A stretch of DNA of 64,000 nt from Azotimanducus chitobiosivorans. Lineage in GTDB: Bacteria; Pseudomonadota; Gammaproteobacteria; Pseudomonadales; Azotimanducaceae. Made by a program: the position numbers and the translations under genes. Positions 62,599 to 64,000 of the stretch are shown piece after piece (positions within the stretch are counted from its first letter, which is position 1; every line of letters starts with the position of its first letter). The stretch covers positions 2,418,001-2,482,000 of the forward strand of contig OZ241339.1 in the NCBI GenBank assembly GCA_965200235.1, in the 5' to 3' direction. The notes beneath the pieces were generated by a model. The model saw only the letters and a program-made list of their open reading frames with translations, did not search any database and had not been told where the DNA came from.

Positions 62599-63656
62599 TG
62601 CAGACGCGCCTGACAGATGTCCTCGGATGCCGCTACCCGGTCATTCAAACGGCGATGGGCTGGGTGGCGACGGCGGACTTGGTGACGGCGTCGGTGTCCG
62701 CGGGCGCGTTCGGCTTTCTCGCCGCGGCGGTGATGACGCCCAAGTCTTGCGAAGCGGCGATCGCTCTGGTCAAGCAGCGCACCGAAGCGCCGTTCGGTGT
62801 CAATCTGCATTCTTTTCAGCCCCGCGTCGAGACGATCGTCGATGCCTGCATTGAGCGCCAAGTCGCCGCGATCTCCTATGGTCGTGCGCCTTCCGCCAAG
62901 CTCATTGAGCGCGTCAAGGCCGCCGGCATCAAATGCGTGCCGACCATCGGCGCGGCAAAACATGCGAGAAAAGCCGTTGACCTCGGCGCCGACATCCTCG
63001 TCTGTCAGGGCGGCGAAGGCGGCGGTCACACGGGCGACACGCCAACCTGGCTGCTGCTCGCCGAAATCCTCGACATGGACCTTGGCGTGCCTGTAGTCGC
63101 GTGCGGCGGCTTCAAGGACGGGCGCGGACTCGCGGCGGCGCTCACCTTCGGCGCCGACGGTATCGCCATGGGCACGCGCTTTCTCTTGACCGCCGAGAGC
63201 CCGACGCCGGACGCCACCAAAGCGCGTTATCTGCAATCGCACGTCGCTGAGATCAAAGTCTCCACGCGCCTCGACGGGCTGCCGCAGCGGATGATCATGA
63301 ATCGCCGCCTTGAAGCGCTTGAGCGCGCATCCTGGCTCACGCTCCTCGCCATCGCACTCAAAAGCGGCTGGCGCTTCAAGGCGGCGATGCAACAGAGCAG
63401 CACGGAGATGCTTAAGGGCGCGTGGCGCATGGCGAAGAGCTCGGACCTCAGCTTCGCGCAGACGCTGCTTGCCGCCAACGCGCCAATGATCATTCAGCAA
63501 GCGATGGTGGAAGGCAAGCCCGACGACGGCGTGCTGCCAAGCGGACAGGTCGCGGGGCTGATCAATGACCTGCCGAGCTGCGAGACGCTCGTTGACGGGA
63601 TAATGCGCGAAGCCGGGGCCTGCCTTCGCAAAGGAGAGTCATATCATGCCGTTTAG
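62598..63656 (+). CDS. ipdC: IpdC-like FMN-dependent reductase (nitronate monooxygenase family)
   Basis: This 352-residue FMN TIM barrel has PVIQTAMGWVATADLV at the start, GADILVCQGGEGGGHTGD as phosphate/FMN loop, VVACGGFKDGRGLAAAL and FGADGIAMGTRFLLTAESP. IpdC in the steroid pathway oxidises or desaturates a hydroxylated HIC-CoA intermediate in C-ring opening. The start is GTG 62598 overlapping the preceding TAG. The stop lies 11 bases into the echA20-like gene. Confidence 0.88.
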   Translation: MQTRLTDVLGCRYPVIQTAMGWVATADLVTASVSAGAFGFLAAAVMTPKSCEAAIALVKQRTEAPFGVNLHSFQPRVETIVDACIERQVAAISYGRAPSAKLIERVKAAGIKCVPTIGAAKHARKAVDLGADILVCQGGEGGGHTGDTPTWLLLAEILDMDLGVPVVACGGFKDGRGLAAALTFGADGIAMGTRFLLTAESPTPDATKARYLQSHVAEIKVSTRLDGLPQRMIMNRRLEALERASWLTLLAIALKSGWRFKAAMQQSSTEMLKGAWRMAKSSDLSFAQTLLAANAPMIIQQAMVEGKPDDGVLPSGQVAGLINDLPSCETLVDGIMREAGACLRKGESYHAV

Positions 63657-64000
63657 AACCGAAGTGAAGGGACGGGTCGCCGAACTCATTTTCGACCACC
63701 CACCGGTCAACGCCTTCACGGGCGCCATGTGGCTGCAGCTGCCGGAACTCATCGCCGAGCTTGGAGCGCGGCAAGACCTCGCCTGCATACTCATTCGCGC
63801 CGAAGGCCGCGGCTTCTGCGCGGGCGTGGACATCAAGGAACTCGCCGCCGATGCAAGCGCGATCGTCGAAGTCAACAAGGGCAACTTCCTGACCTTCAAA
63901 TCCATCCACGAATGCGAAATACCGGTGGTGAGCGCGCCGCACGGCTTCGTGCTCGGCGGCGGCATCGGCATTTGCGGCGCATCGGACGCCGTGATCGCCG
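63646..64000 (+). CDS. echA20: EchA20-like enoyl-CoA hydratase/hydrolase (3' end outside window)
   Basis: Reading from ATG 63646 (AAGGAG 9 bases upstream) the frame is open to the window edge, giving 118 residues. VAELIFDHPPVNAFTG, CILIRAEGRGFCAGVDIKEL and HGFVLGGGIGICGASD are crotonase signatures, with both oxyanion-hole segments. EchA20 hydrolytically opens the D ring of the C/D bicyclic CoA ester; the position next to ipdC and ipdAB supports that assignment. Confidence 0.82.
   Translation, partial: MPFRTEVKGRVAELIFDHPPVNAFTGAMWLQLPELIAELGARQDLACILIRAEGRGFCAGVDIKELAADASAIVEVNKGNFLTFKSIHECEIPVVSAPHGFVLGGGIGICGASDAVIA

Overview
This window reads as a chromosomal segment of a GC-rich Gram-negative bacterium. 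A TonB-dependent outer-membrane receptor argues for a proteobacterium; I cannot name a genus. Two themes alternate: catabolism of steroid-like molecules, and defence against mobile DNA.

Catabolic block 1 (1-5926) holds a window-truncated Rieske oxygenase, a short-chain dehydrogenase (SDR), an acetoacetate-decarboxylase-family protein with a divergent TetR regulator, a 3-hydroxyisobutyrate-dehydrogenase-like enzyme, an extended SDR and a membrane fatty-acid/sterol hydroxylase.

Defence island A (5841-19218) starts with a frameshifted AbiEi-type antitoxin. It continues as one co-directional train: hsdM, a HEPN (HepT-like) toxin, a protein in which a MntA-like nucleotidyltransferase is fused to HsdS, XRE-ImmA/IrrE (joined to DUF6978 through a G8 tract), DUF1828/1829, an AAA ATPase with DUF4276, hsdR and an OLD-like ATPase. 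A HepT/MntA module is thus built into a type I restriction operon, with the antitoxin half physically part of the specificity subunit.

Catabolic block 2 (19352-32400) has the TonB receptor, an old-yellow-enzyme family reductase, three SDRs, a heterodimer-type acyl-CoA dehydrogenase pair, a KshA-like Rieske oxygenase, an amidohydrolase-fold protein lacking most metal ligands and an acyl-CoA ligase. A truncated PIN toxin scar lies inside it.

Defence island B (32408-47120) carries two AAA_14/DUF4143 ATPases (each just downstream of a palindrome), a RHH/PIN pair with a broken toxin, a single-chain restriction-helicase-methyltransferase, ParDE, an OLD-like ATPase, and a 1369-residue NACHT/STAND-like NTPase with a C-terminal PD-(D/E)XK nuclease, translationally coupled to one DUF4143 ATPase. 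No integrase, transposase, tRNA or att site was recognised at either island.

Catabolic block 3 (47237-64000) contains a FadD3-like CoA ligase, an adrenodoxin-type ferredoxin, an alpha/beta hydrolase, a VOC protein, an NTF2-like protein, two overlapping Lrp/AsnC regulators and an Rpn-type nuclease. It then has a tightly overlapped operon: hsaA, hsaD, hsaE, hsaG, hsaF, hsaC, ipdA, ipdB, an enoyl-CoA hydratase, ipdC and the start of echA20. This is the 9,10-seco steroid route: A/B-ring hydroxylation, meta-cleavage and hydrolysis, processing of the C5 fragment to pyruvate and propionyl-CoA, then CoA-dependent C/D-ring opening. The Rieske oxygenases, dehydrogenases and ligases upstream would feed it. 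Several catabolic divergent promoters share ATTCGC/GCGAAT half-sites, which suggests a common regulator.
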